From: Bacteroidota bacterium
GTDB taxonomy: Bacteria > Bacteroidota > Bacteroidia > UKL13-3
NCBI GenBank assembly: GCA_013298895.1
Contig: JAAFJM010000011.1
Span: 1-64,000 of the forward strand
DNA: 64,000 nucleotides
Direction: 5' to 3'
The translations under genes were made by a program, and so were the position numbers. Positions 20,401-35,400 of the stretch are shown here, piece after piece. How positions within the stretch are numbered: the first letter of the stretch is position 1; each line of letters opens with the position of its first letter. The notes below the pieces were generated by a model. It had not been told where the DNA came from. It made no database searches and saw only the letters and a list, made by a program, of their open reading frames with translations.

Positions 20401-23400
20401 CGTATGACGAATAACTTTGTGGTGTAGCATTTTCGGAACGAGGAGCTACATATTGTATACCGCTTTCGGTATTAATTAAAGTACCACCTGAGCCAACAAT
20501 CCTAACCTGATTTGGTTGCCCTTGATTATTATCCAAAACTTCTCCATTTCTATTTGTAGCTCTTGGAACTAGTTTCAAAGGATTTGGGTTAGGATTATCA
20601 ATTGTACCACCGTTTGTGGATGGTAAATTAGAACCTACAACTTGTCGAGGAGCATTTTGACCTTGTTGACCGGAACTACTTCTGTTATCGATTCCCACAT
20701 TTCCCCATGGATAATAATTATTATAACCCCATGGATTATAACCATTAAATCCCCAAGGATTGTAAAAGTTATTAAAGGCCCACGGATTATTAAAATTATT
20801 ACACCCAAAGCCTACTCCTGCATTCCATCCATTAAAAGTATTCCATCCAAAACCAAAAGAAGGCCCCCAATTATTGCAACCCCAACCTGTATTTCCAAAC
20901 CAAGGATCGTAAAAATTATTAAATCCATAATTAAATCCTTGATTATAAAAATTATTATATCCATAATTACGCCTGTTATTAATTCTGGCTAATCTTCTTT
21001 GTTGCCTGCGCTCTGATTTTAAACGCAAATACTCTTCACGTAAACTAAAGGGAGGCATTGAATAAGGTTGATAATATCCTGAGTATTCAGGATGTTGTTT
21101 ATATATTGAATCTTGAGTCGCTTTGTAAGCAGGATATCCCAAAACTGCTCTTGGATTGGAAGTTTCCTCCATTTTATTATAACCAGAGGGTTTGTTAGTA
21201 TCTATTAAAGAAGGATTTTCACGTTTAATTTTTTCCAAATCTACAGTAGGAATCTTTTTCAAACCAGATGTGGCAGTATTGGAGTTTGAAAAATAAACAT
21301 CGTCATCAGCCGTTGCAGGTTGATTTAAGAGCGCACAAGAACCCAAAAACATGGTTGTTGTGAAAAATGCTAAAATCGATTTAACTGACATATTATTAAT
21401 TATTTGATTATACAAAACAAAAACAAATTTACTCAATTTTATTACCATTAATGTAAAACTTTGCTCATAATAAAAGCATTATTTAGTAATGAAAATATAC
21501 TCATTTGTAACAAACAAATATTAGGCCAAATTGTATTGATTATTGAATTTCACAATAAAAAATGGCCTTTTTAGTATTATTTACCAATATTAATACCACC
21601 ATTTTGTGAGCAGTGCAATTGAAGTTTCAAAAAAATGCCTTTTATTCGCAACTAGAAATATGATATAAATATATGTTCGAAACAATTACAGATAAATACA
21701 AAGATTTTAAATCGTTACATTATTTTTTACGCAACACTGCAAATAAAATAAACAAACCAAGCGATACCTATTTGCAAGTAAAAAAAAGAGACAGGTATGA
21801 AGATATAACTTATGCTCAAGTTTTTGAACAGCTAAATGCTATTTCGGCCTATTTATACAATGCGGGTTTACGAAAAGGCGACAAAGCAGCTTTGCTAATT
21901 GAAAATTGCCCCGAATATATTTGTTTTGATCAAGCATTGATGCAATTAGGCATTGTTAATGTTTCTATTTATCCAACTTCTTCAGAATCTGATATTGAGT
22001 ATATAATTAACGATTCAGAATCAAAAACAATTTTAGTTGGTACTCCATTTTTACTTAAACGATTAAAAAAAGTAAAAGATAATTGTCCAACTTTAAAAAC
22101 CATTATCACTGCTTTTGATACTGATGGCGATGGAATAAAAACATACCATAAAGTTATTGAAGAAGGTACTGCATTGTACGATAGTACTAAACAATTAATT
22201 GAAGAAGAACTTGAAAAAGTAACTTACGAAGATTTATCTTGTTTGTTATATACCTCAGGAACTACCGGAAAGCCTAAAGGTGCCATGCTTACCCATAATA
22301 ACTTTATGAGTAACATAGTAATGGCCGATTTACTGCTTCCAATTGTTACCAAAGATTTTACATTTTTATCGTTTTTACCGCTTTGCCATGTGTACGAGCG
22401 CACTTGTACTTATTATTTTAGTACTTACAAAGGTTTTAAAGTAGCGTTTGCGCAAAGCTTAGAAGCATTAACAACCAATATTCAAGAGGTTCAACCACGT
22501 GCTATTTTAACTGTTCCTCGTTTACTTGAACGCATAGAAGAACGAGTAAGAAAGAGTGCAACCTCACAAGGAGGTTTTAAACTAAAAATATTTAATTGGG
22601 CATTGGCCACTGGCGAAAAACGCAGAATAAATAAGGAAAATGGAAAAAGTAACGGCCTGTTTTTAAACCTGCAATTGGCTTTAGCAGAAAAATTAGTTTA
22701 CACAAAAATTAAGGAACGTTTAGGCGGTAAAATGAGTGTAATGGTTAGTGGTGGAGGTGCTTTACCCAAACACGTTGGGGAATTTTTTGCCAATTTAGAT
22801 ATTTTAGTAATAGAAGGTTATGGCTTAACAGAAACTTCACCGTTTGTTTGCGCTAACGAAGTACATCGCCAAGTTTGGGGCACTGTAGGCCGCATTGGAC
22901 AAGCCAACGAGGTAGCTATTCAAAATGTAGAAACCAAAGAAATTATTACTTTACAAACTTACGAATCATTTAATCCAAGCTTTGAAAGTGCTGAAGGTGA
23001 AATTTTAGTACGTGGATTAAATGTAATGAAAGGCTATTGGAATTTACCGGAAGAAACAGCAAAAGCCATTGATAGCGAAGGTTGGTTACATACTGGTGAT
23101 GTTGGTAAATTTGAAAAAGGTTATTTAAAAATTACTGATAGAATTAAAAACATCATCGTTAACTCGTTTGGTAAAAATGTGTATCCAACTCCAATTGAAA
23201 ATGTTTATATGAAATCAAATAAAATTGAGCAAATATTTTTAATTGGTGACAGACAAGAATATTTAACTGCTTTAATTGTTCCTAGTAAAGAAGAGATGAA
23301 AGAAGTATTTAAATACAAAGAGGAATACTTTAAACAAGAAGATGAATTTATTAGAGATAAAGAAGTGATTGATTGGATGGATGCTGATATGAAAACATTG

Positions 23401-26400
23401 GAAGTAAATTTAGGTAAATTTGAACGTGTAAAAAATTATTCAATTAAGCGCAGACCATTTACCTTAGAAGATGGAGAAATGACACCTACCCAAAAAATTA
23501 AACGTAAAGTGGTAGAAACCAAATACGCAGAGGAGATAAAGTCAATATACATAAGTGTTAGTTAGTGGTATTTGTTTATTAATAAACTGACAAATTTTAT
23601 ACGCAATAAAAAAACTATTTAACATACTTTAGCAGTTCGAAAAAGCAGTTTTTGCAAATCTTATAAATGAACAACTTTAAACTTAAAATGATACCTGAGC
23701 GAAGTGCAAAACCTCGCGAAAAAGGATTGACAATGGTAATGGATAAAGGTCTGAGCTACAGAGAAGCAGAAGACTTAATTTCAGTATCGGGTGGACTTAT
23801 AGATATAATTAAACTTGGATTTGGGACTGCATTTGTTACTCCCAACTTAGAAGAAAAAATCAAACTTTACCAACGTAATAACATTATAGTGTATTTTGGA
23901 GGTACTTTATTTGAAGCATTTTTAGTAAGAAACCAGTTTGATGAATACTTAAAAGTATTAGAGCGTTTTAAGTTAACTCATGCTGAAATATCGGATGGTT
24001 CAATTGAATTACCTCACGATATTAAACTTGATTATATAAGCAAACTAAGTCAATATGTTACCGTATTAAGTGAAGTAGGAAGTAAAGATGTTGAAAAAAT
24101 TATTCCTCCTTACCAATGGATTGAATTAATGGAAACCGAAATTCAAGCTGGTGCTTGGAAAGTTATAGCAGAAGCACGTGAAGCAGGAAACGTAGGTGTT
24201 TATAGAAGTAGCGGTGAAGTTAGAGAGGGTTTGGTTCAAGAAATTTTGACTAAAATTCCAGAAGAAAAAATTATTTGGGAAGCACCACAAAAAGCTCAAC
24301 AAACCTATTTTATTAAATTAGTAGGCGCTAATGTAAGTTTGGGCAACATTGCTCCAAACGATGTGATTCCTTGCGAAACGCTAAGACTTGGCTTAAGAAG
24401 CGATACCTTTAATTTCTTTTTAGGTAAAGGTGCTAAATATTTGGTTAAGAAAAAATAATTAAAAATCCCACTTGCGTGGGATTTTTTTATGCCTAAAAGG
24501 TTTGCCTTTAAAGTATTCAAATAAAAGTAAATACGCAACCATTGTCTTTTATTTTTACCATATTGAGTTACCCTCAATTGGGTTAGTTGAAAGCATTTAA
24601 ATACTAACGTTTTAAAAAATTTTAGATTAAAAACATTAAATTAATGGCTAGGCTAATATAATATTAAACTATTTGTTAGTATGTTTCATGTTAAGGCTTC
24701 AAACTAATATTTTTTTTGTTTTATTATGAATTTAGTTAAAATCTAATTCAATCCTATTTATACTGCTGTCCTGTTCTATTTGGGTCTTTTAAATCAATCC
24801 AAAAAACATGCATTGGTTCACTTTCATCCCTGCTCCCATTTTGATTTGAATCTAACTGAGCAAATACAAACATTAAGTCATTTTCTGAATCATATTCTGA
24901 TTTAATAACTGAATAATTTTCAGGAACCAATAACTTTTGCTTTTCGCCATTTATACTAAACAAATAGATTCTTCTTAGGTCGTTTGAATTGATAAAACCA
25001 TCTTTATTGGTATCGTCATTATAAACCGAAATCATGAAGTAATTTCTACTAATGGGTTTATTGTTTAAAGTATCTTTGGTGAAAGATGGATAATAAAAAG
25101 TTTTGATAAGAACAGGCTTTTCAAAAAATAGCTTTTGTTTGTTTTCCTTGATATCGTAATGAGAAATATTTACAAAATTATAGCCATAAACAGCCTCAAA
25201 TCCTGGCAAAATATGATTGTTCCAAATATTAGCATTGTTAGGATTATACTCGTAATTTTCTACTTTGGTAATAAAATTATTAAATCCAATAAATGTTGTT
25301 TTTTTGTTTTTATTATAATTTACTTTAAAAACAGAAGTCAACCTCACGTTAGGTATTCCAGATAATAAAACTCCACCCGGACGTGTTTCAAACTTCAACG
25401 AATCTTTGTCAAATCCATTAATATTTGATGTTTCTGAATTTTCATCAGTAGTGTTTACTTGAAATCCTTTTTGAAATTTTCTTTTAGGGGTGCAACTTAT
25501 TAGTAAAGTAAAACCAATTATATAAATTAAAGTATTTTTCATTTTTAATTTGTTGTTTATTGGAAAATAGGTGTTTACTTTTTAAATGTTTGCCAAATAT
25601 AAAATTGCATTTGTTGGAAGCAAGAAAATTTAATAATCAGGGTAAACTTTATTTTAAACAATAAAATTTAATGCTGATTTTCTGCTGCAATTCGACCCTT
25701 TTAGGGTCGTTGATATGGTTAACTTTTATACCCCGAATTTCATTCGAGGCTATTAATATTCAATCCTTTCAGGATTGCTGTTTTTTAAATAACGGAATTT
25801 AGTGTAAGTAATATGCTGCAATTCGACCCTTTTTAGGCTCGTGATATGGTTAACTTTTATACCTCGAATTTCATTCGAGGCTATTAATATTCAATCCTTT
25901 AAGGATTGCTTTTTTTGAACTTTAGAATGATTAGCATTTGTATTTCAACATTCATTCACACATTGCGTGATAATTATTCAACATTCAAAATCCAACATTC
26001 AAAATTCAATAATAATTCCCTTACCTTTACCCCTTTAATTTTTCCGGAATTTGATAGTAGTAAATACGCAACCATTCGCTTTAGTTTATACCTTGGTAAG
26101 TCATCCTCAGTTGGGTTATTTACTTGAACCTCATATTGTTCAGGTAAATAGTTTGGGGAAATATTCGCTTACTCATCAGCGTATTTTTACCAAAACTTCC
26201 GATTACTTTGCAAGATGTATTTCCGAAAAGGATTATGAAATTATTGCCATTTTGGATGAATTGGATGACGATTATTTATTTAAAAAATTCCATAAAGACC
26301 CCAAAAAGAAAATTAGAACCCACGAGTTTATCAATAAAGTTGTTTTAGAGCCCTTATTTGAAGAAAAAATAAAGCCATTTATTGAAGAGCGCATGAACAA

Positions 26401-29400
26401 AGCGCTTAATTTATTAAAAGGTCAAGCTATTTTTAAAACAGGAAACGACAACAACCCTACTTCGGTTCAAATAAATGTGGCTGAAGAAAAAGCTTCTGTT
26501 CTGTTTCATTTTAAACGCGATAGTGAAGGAACACGTTATTTCCCAACCATTAAGTTTAAAGGTATTAGGGTAGAATTTATGTTTAAAAATGCACAAATTA
26601 TTACTTATAACCCAGCGTGGATGTTGCTTGGAAACGATTTGTTCAACTTTGAAAAAGACATAGAAGGCAAAAAATTGCAACCATTTTTATATAAGCGTTT
26701 TATACAAATCAATAAATCATCGGAAGAGACCTATTTTAATAAATTTGTTTACCAATTGATTGAAAAGTACAATGTGTATGCTGAGGGTTTTGAAATTAAT
26801 ACTAAACAACCTGAAGGAATTGCCCAACTAAGCATGCAGCAAGTTATAGGCGATGATATTGCTTTAAAATTGACCTTTAATTATGATGGTGCTTTGTTTG
26901 ATTACGGAAGTACCAATAAAATTTCGGTAGTAGTAAAAAAAGAAAACGACAATTATATTTTTACCCGCACCAAGCGCAACTTGGAGTTTGAAGCCGAAAA
27001 GTTTACTGCCTTAAATAAAATAGGTTTAAAACAATACAATGGCCCCTATTTTACTTTAAAAACCAATAAAGCCAAGCCTTTAACTGGACATATTTCGTTG
27101 AGTAATGAAGGAACCAACAAATTTGATTTTTTAGAATGGCTTAACGAACATCATGCTGATTTAAAAAAAGCTGGTATTGATATTACACAAGACAAGAATA
27201 TCTATTTCATTGGTGCGCGCGAAATGAAATTGGAGATAAAGGAACAAAAGGATTGGTTTGATGTGCAGGCAGTGGTGAAATTTGGTGAGTTCAGTATTCC
27301 TTTTATTTCGTTGCGCAATTATTTACTAAAAGGCATACGCGAGTTTAAGTTACCAAACGGAATGATTGCCATTATTCCTTTGGAATGGTTTGGCGATTTA
27401 AGCGGCTTGCTTGAGTTTAGTACCAACGATGAAGAAATAAAAATTGAAAAGCAACATGTTGGTTTATTAGATGAAATAGTAAATAACGGTGGTAAATATT
27501 TGCGCTTGAGCGATAAACTAGAACGTTTAAAAGATTACGGTCAAGTAAAAGAAGCCGAAGTGCCCATTAATTTTAAAGGCACCCTTCGCCCCTACCAACA
27601 AGCTGGATTTAATTGGTTTTATTTTTTAAAAGAAAATCAATTTGGAGGTTGTTTAGCCGATGATATGGGACTTGGAAAAACCATTCAAACATTGGCTTTG
27701 ATTCAAAAAGAGCGTGAATTATACCAAGCTTTTGCCATTCAAAATGCGCCAGAAAAACCTAAAATAAGTGCTTCATTAGCTAATGACGCAATGCTGCTAG
27801 AGCCAACAAGTATAGATGCTAAAGGGCAAATTGATTTATTTGATAAAAGCAATGTGGTAGAGGTTTTACCAACCATAGCGAAAGCAGAAAAAACGTTCCA
27901 AAGTAGCGCAGTGGTTGATAGTTCTGTGGCACAAAATACCATTAGAACCAGTTTAATTATCGTACCAAATTCGTTGGTTTTTAACTGGCAAAACGAAGCC
28001 AAAAAGTTTACGCCAAACTTAAAAGTATTGGTTTACACAGGCTCACAACGTATAAAAAACACCAAGTATTTTACCAATTACGATTTAATAATAACTACTT
28101 ATGGAACTGCCAGAGTAGATATTGATGTATTGAAAGAATTTAAGTTTAACTATATTATTTTAGACGAAAGCCAATCCATAAAAAATGCTGGCTCTCAATC
28201 GTCAAAAGCGGTTAAGTTGCTTAAATCTAATTACAAGTTGGTACTTACAGGAACGCCAATTGAAAATGGTGTGCAAGAACTTTGGAGTCAATTATCGTTT
28301 GTTAATCCTGGTTTGCTTGGTAATTTAAGTTCGTTTACAGATAGGTTTGTAAACCCAATTGAAAAAGGAAAAGATGAGTTTAAGATGCAGCAATTAAAAG
28401 CCATTATTAAACCATTTGTTTTACGCAGAACCAAAGACCAGGTAGCTAAAGATTTACCTGAAAAAACAGAGCAAATTATTTATTGCCAAATGACGGATGA
28501 ACAAGCTGAAGCTTATGAAACCACCAAATCGTATTACAGAAATGAAATTTTAAAATCGGTTTCAGAAATTGGTGTAAGTCGTTCGCACTTCACGTTATTA
28601 AAGGGTTTAACACGATTGCGCCAAATAGCAAACCATCCATTTTTATCAGATAAAGAGTATAATTTTGGTAGTGGTAAATTTGATGAAGTAGTAGCCAGAG
28701 CCAATACAGCTAAAGCCGAAGGACATAAAGTTTTGATGTTTTCGCAGTTTGTAAAACAGCTAGACATTTATGGCAATTATTTCAGGCAAAACAAAGTTCC
28801 ATTTAGTTATTTAGATGGAAGCATGACCAGCAATGAACGCCAGAAAGCAGTGAATGATTTTCAAACAAAGGAAGAGTTATCATACTTTTTAATTTCGCTA
28901 AAAGCAGGTGGCTTGGGGTTAAACTTAACCAATGCCGATTATGTGTTCTTAATTGATCCTTGGTGGAATCCTGCCATTGAGCGCCAAGCGGTAGATAGAA
29001 GTCACAGGATTGGTCAAACCAAATCGGTATTTATTTATAAATTCATTACCAAAGATACTGTGGAAGAAAAGATTATTGCCTTGCAAAACAAAAAGAAAAT
29101 GCTTGCCGATAATATCATTACCACCGAAGAAAGTTTTATTAAAACAATTGATGTAAATGAAATCATCGACTTGTTAAACTAAAAAAAGCGCTTACCGTAA
29201 AACAGTAAGCGCTTTTTTTATTGTTGTTTATTGAATTAATTTTTAATAATTCTTTTTGTAATTACTTTCTCACCATTGTTTATTCTGATAAAATAAACGC
29301 CATTGTCTAAACCTGAAGTATTCAATTTTGCAGTATTGCTATTAACTACTTCAAACATTTTTATTCTGCCAGTAATATCTACTATTTCAGCATTGATTAT

Positions 29401-32400
29401 GGTGGTATTTGAATTAATAACTAAATTATCGTTGAATGGATTAGGTGATAACTCGACAGATGATTCGTTAGATTTAACAGTTAATACTTTCGAAAATTCA
29501 TATTTTCCATCAAAATCAACTTGCTTTAAACGGTAATATGCAAATGAGTTATTTTTATCTGTAAATGAATATTTATTTAATCTTGAAGAATTACCAACAC
29601 CTTTTACAAATCCAATTTTTTCAAAATCAGTTCCATTGCTGCTTCTTTCAATTTCAAAACCATTATTATTTACTTCAGATGCAGTAGACCAATTTAACTT
29701 GATATTATCGTTATTTCTGTCTGCAGTAAACTGAGTGTATTTTACAGGTAATGTAGAATTTAACCAAGAATTAGAAACTCTAAAACCATCCACCAATCCT
29801 CTGAAAGTGGCAGCACTACCTTGTCTAATACAAATTGATCTTAATCTTGGTAAATCTGAAAACGCATCGGTAGAAACTAACGTAGCTGTTGATGGTTCTG
29901 TTGTAGGTATTCCTGAGTTAAAAATATATGCAAATGTAGAATCGTTTGAAGCCGCAGATAAATCAAATTTATATTTTAGTACTACCAATAAAGTTGTTCC
30001 AAATGCATAATCTGTTGGTGTAAAAACTGCAACTGTTCCCGCCCCACCTTTTGCTAATCCAAGCTTAAAAGTACTTGCAACACTGCCCATTTTCACAAAA
30101 AGTCTCGCTCTAAAATTACTTAAAGAAGTTCCAAATGTATCGCCAAAATGCACAAAATAATCTCCAACAGTAGATGCAGATGCAACAGTATCAATTTTAA
30201 CTAAAAAAGAGGCATAAACAGAGCCATTGGTATAGGCAGGTACAACTCTATTTGCATCCTCACTTCTTGAAGTTCCCCAAACCTCTACCGAACCACCAAA
30301 TCCAGACGAGCTATAACCAGAGTAACTTAAAGAAGCGGTGTTATAAACTAAACTACTTGTAAAACTTCCTCTAGTTCCACTATGGCTTTTCCAATTTACT
30401 CCACCATTTGCAGGGTTTGTAAGTGTATCGGTAGTGGACCCATAATTAAATTCTTCAATATAAGTTTGAGCACTTATGTTCAATGTAGCGATGAAAGTAC
30501 TTAATATGGTAATTATTTTTTTCATATTTTATTTAAATTATTTTTCAAAAATAATATTTTATTCAACACATACAATTATCAAATCATTAATAATTTAACC
30601 AAATTTGCACATGCATTTATTTGATACAATTAAGAGTGATAATTTATTGCCATTTGAGGGTGATGCTTATTATTACGGTAAAATTTTCAATACCAATGAA
30701 TCATTGCATTATTACCGTTTATTACTAGATTTAATAGATTGGCAAAACGATGAAGTAGTTATTTTTGGTAAAAAAATAATTACCAGCAGAAAAGTTGCTT
30801 TTTATGCAGCTAGCGCTGATATCAACTACAAATATTCCAAAATAACCAAAAATACAGCAGTTTTTATTCCTGTTTTATTAGAAATAAAAGAAAAAATTGA
30901 AATGATTACTAACCAAACTTTTAATTCCTGCCTATTAAATTTATACCAAAATGGAAACGAAGGAATGGGTTGGCATAGTGATAATGAAAAAGAACTAAAA
31001 GAAAACGGCACCATAGCTTCTATTAGCTTTGGTGCCGAAAGAAATTTTTCATTCAAACATAATCATTCAAAATTGAAAATAGCTATTAAGCTCGAAAATG
31101 GGAGTTTACTAACAATGGAAAATGAAATACAAAAATTTTGGAAGCACAGTATGCCTAAAAGTACCAAAATAATGACACCAAGAATAAATTTAACTTTTAG
31201 AACAATTGTTTAATCTTCAAATTTATAACCAACACCTTTTACTGTTCCAAGTAAATCCTCACCAATTTTTTCGCGTATTTTTCTTATATGAACATCAATA
31301 GTTCTATCACCTACAATAACCTCATCGCCCCAAACTTTTTCTAAAATTATTTCACGCTTAAATACTTTACCTGGTTTACTAGCCAATAAATACAGTAATT
31401 CAAACTCCTTTCGTGCTAATTGAATTTTTTCAGTTCCTTTGTAAACCAAAAAAGTATCTCTATCTATAATTAAACCTTTAACAGTTAGTTTAACATTTTC
31501 AACTTCACTACTATCGTTATTATTATTTTCTTTTCTACGTAAAATTGCGGACAAACGTGTTAATAATAATTTTGGTTTAATAGGCTTTGCAATATAATCA
31601 TCTGCTCCTGCATCAAAACCAGCTAATTCGCTATATTCTTCGGCTCTTGCAGTTAAAAAAACAATGAATATTTTATTTAAAGATGGATTAGATTTTATTT
31701 GTTGACACGCTTGAATACCATCCATTTGAGGCATCATTACATCCATCAAAATCAAATCTGGCTTTATTCGTTTCGCCTCTTCAATAGCTTCCACACCGTT
31801 ATTAGCCAAAAAAACTTCGTATCCTTCTTTTTTTAAATTATACTCAATAAACTCTTGAATATCTTTTTCGTCATCTACAACAAGAATTTTGTATTGTTTT
31901 TTGTCTTTCATTTTGATTGATTTTTATGATTTAATCAGCCGCAAACTTAATTAGATTATTGTTAGTTAATTGTTAAGTTTACTCAAAACTTTATCATTTT
32001 AAAATAACTTGTTTAAAATCTACTGAATAGCCTGTAAATGAACCTATTGCTCCATTAACATTTGATTTAACTGTACCTGGTGTAGCAAATGGACCACCAT
32101 TATTATCAGCTCTACCAAACGATTGCCAAAACAAAAACTCTTTTCTACCAATATGAGAAAAATATAAATTCAAAGTATCACCTTGATTAAATGGCCTGAA
32201 AAACTCATACGGCCAAACCCCATCATTCACAAACTCATCGTCAAAAGTTCTGTAAAAATCTGCTGCCCCCCATCCTAGTAATAAAGAATCGAAACCTATT
32301 TTTACCGCAAAACGATAATTGTTTTGTGCAGGTTCATCATACGACCAAAATTTAACAAATGCCCGATTAACAGTATCATTTCCTTGCTTAGGTTCAATTC

Positions 32401-35400
32401 TGTATTCAATACTATCTACCGTAATTAATTTAGGAATATATGTTTTTGCTGATATAATTTTATCGCCAATGGTTATATCCAATTTATATGCTGTATTAGT
32501 TTGTCCTAGTAACTCAAGAGGGTTCATATAAACTCCTGAAAATGGCGATAAAATTGAGTCTAAAGCTGGAATTAAATTGGCAATGGTATCAACGGCATAA
32601 AGCCTGATTCTATTAGCATCATTATAAAAAGTATCTTTACCAGAAATGGTTCCAGGTGTTATGTAAACAATTGCATTTTTAACTCCATTCAAGGATAAAT
32701 CAGGTTTAAAATAATCAATTGTTGTGGATATAAAAACATAATTTAACAATGGAAATCTATTGTTTATACTCGCCTCAACCACAAATTGTGGTGTGCTTGG
32801 GTCAACATCAATTTGAATTTCTTTTTCGCAAGCAATCAACAAAATTACTAATACTGCAAAAGCTAATTTTAATTTAATCATTCTCATAACTTTAAAATTT
32901 ATAATTCCATGCCACTGAAGGCAAGATTGGAAACAGATAAACCATGTATGCCTTTACTTCTAATTTATCTAAATCAGGTAAAAAATATATAAAATAAGGA
33001 TTTGCTCTGTTATAAATATTGTAAATACTAAAATTCCAATTGCTTTCCCATTTTTTAGTTTTTTTATGTGTATAGGTAAAGCTTATGTCTGCTCTATGGT
33101 ATGCAGGAAGCCTATATGAATTTATTTTATCATAAACATCAATAAAAGTAAATTTAGGTTCAAGTTTTTCTGTATCAAATCCTATTCTATATGCATATCT
33201 AGAATTTGGGAGTGTAACGGCATTTCCAGTTCCATAAACAAATACAAATGTGCCTGTCCATTTTTTATTAAAAGTATAACTCAAAACCAATGACATATCA
33301 TGGGTTCTATCGTATCTAAAAAAGTATGATTGGCCTCGATTTAATTCATCAAACTGACGATAAGCTCGGCTCCAAGTATAACCAATCCACCCGTTTAGCC
33401 TACCCACTTTTTTCTTTAAAAACAATTCTAAACCATAAGCTTCGCCTTGTCCAAAAACCATTTCGTTTTCAAGATTTGCATTAAAAAATAATCTTGAAAA
33501 AGGCTTAAATTCAATTTGATTGTCCATGCGTTTATAATATGTTTCAGCACTTGCTTCATACTTATTATTTTGGAAGTTTCTATAATATCCAATTGCTATT
33601 TGATTGGCTTCTTGAGGTTTTACTTTATCTGAACTAGGCACCCATAAATCAAATGGAAATTGAGCACCACTGGTAGTTGCCAAGTGAATAAATTGGTATG
33701 TTCTAGAATAGGATGCTTTTACCGATGATTGTTCATTAATTAAATAATTTGCATTTAATCTTGGTTCGAGTCTTGGATAGAATGCAATACTTTCATTAAT
33801 GCCATATTTTTTAGATTCACCTATTTTTATATTTTGATCATCAAAAGTTGATTGCTCATATGGACCTACTCTATTAAATGCAACAGCCCTTAATCCAACA
33901 TTTGCACTCCATCTTTGGCTTATTTGCCATTCATCTAATGCATAAATTGCTGTTTCATGGGCGTATTGTTTACTAATTTCTTCATCAATAGTAACCGTAC
34001 CCGCATTTCCACTAGCTATTCCTGGAGTAAAAGTATGAAAAATGTAATTGAAACCAAATTTAACCAAATGCTTATTAGTTGCAAACCACGTAAAATCGCT
34101 TTTTAAATTCCAATCATAAAGTCCAGAACGCACAGCCACACCAGTGGAACCAAACTTAAAATCATTGAACAATTCATACCTATTAAAAATTATTGATGTG
34201 TTACTGAACAATTTTGGCTTAAAAATATGGTTCCATCGCAAAGTAGCAGTTGCATTTCCCCAACCAAAATTAAGATTTACATTCTTATTTGTTGGACTTT
34301 GAAAATCTAAAATATCTCTTCCAAAATATCCTGAAAAATACAATTTATCTTTTGCACCTAATTGCCAATTCATCTTTAAGTTTATATCGTAAAAATAATA
34401 TGCATTTCCTTGAGCACTTTTAGGTAAAAAAGGTTGAGCTAAAATATCAATATATGTTCTGCGTGCAGCAATTAAAAAACTGCTTTTACCTTTTTTAATG
34501 GGTCCTTCAGCACTAAATCGCGAAGCTATTAAACCAACACCGCCATTAAATTCATACTTTTGATTATTTCCTTCTCGCATAGTTACATTTAAAATAGAGG
34601 AAAGTCTTCCACCATAATTGGCTGGCATACCACCTTTTATTACTTCTAAATTTTTAACAGCATCAGTATTAAATACAGAAAGAAAGCCAAATAAATGCGA
34701 TGGATTATAAACCACAGCTTCATCCATTAAAATTAAATTTTGGTCAGGTCCACCTCCTCTCACATAAAAACCTGTTCCACCTTCACCCCCACTTTTTATG
34801 CCTGGCAATAAAGTGATGGCTTTTAGAATATCAGGCTCTCCAAATATTACAGGCAATTGTTTTACTTTTTCGCCAGATAATTCCAACGTACTCATTTCAG
34901 TACTTCGTACATTTTTATCTTCTCTTTCACCTTTAATTACTACTTCTTTTCCTGTAAAAATTTTTTGCACAAGCTTAATATTTAGCTTAGTGTCTTTCTC
35001 TAAATTTACTTTTATTATTTTCGTTTGAAAACCTAAATAGGTTATTTGAACTGTATAATTACCTAAAGGTAAGTTTAAAGCAAAATAGCCATAAGTATTG
35101 GTTGAAATTGCTTTATTGGTTTCAATAATTTTTACAACTGCGCCAATCAATGTTTCGCCATTAGAACTATCTCTGAGTTCACCACTCAAAGTATATTTGT
35201 TTTGGGCTGTAACATTAAATATAATGATTGTGAATATGAAAATGTTTAAAAATTTTTTCAGCATATTATGTTTTAATGGGGTCAAAGATTACTCAAATAA
35301 TCAATTATGGAAATAATAAGTTGTTAAAAGGCATAAAATTTACACAATCAAAACTTTTATCAATAATCCATGTTATTAATAGATATTATTTGTTTAAAAA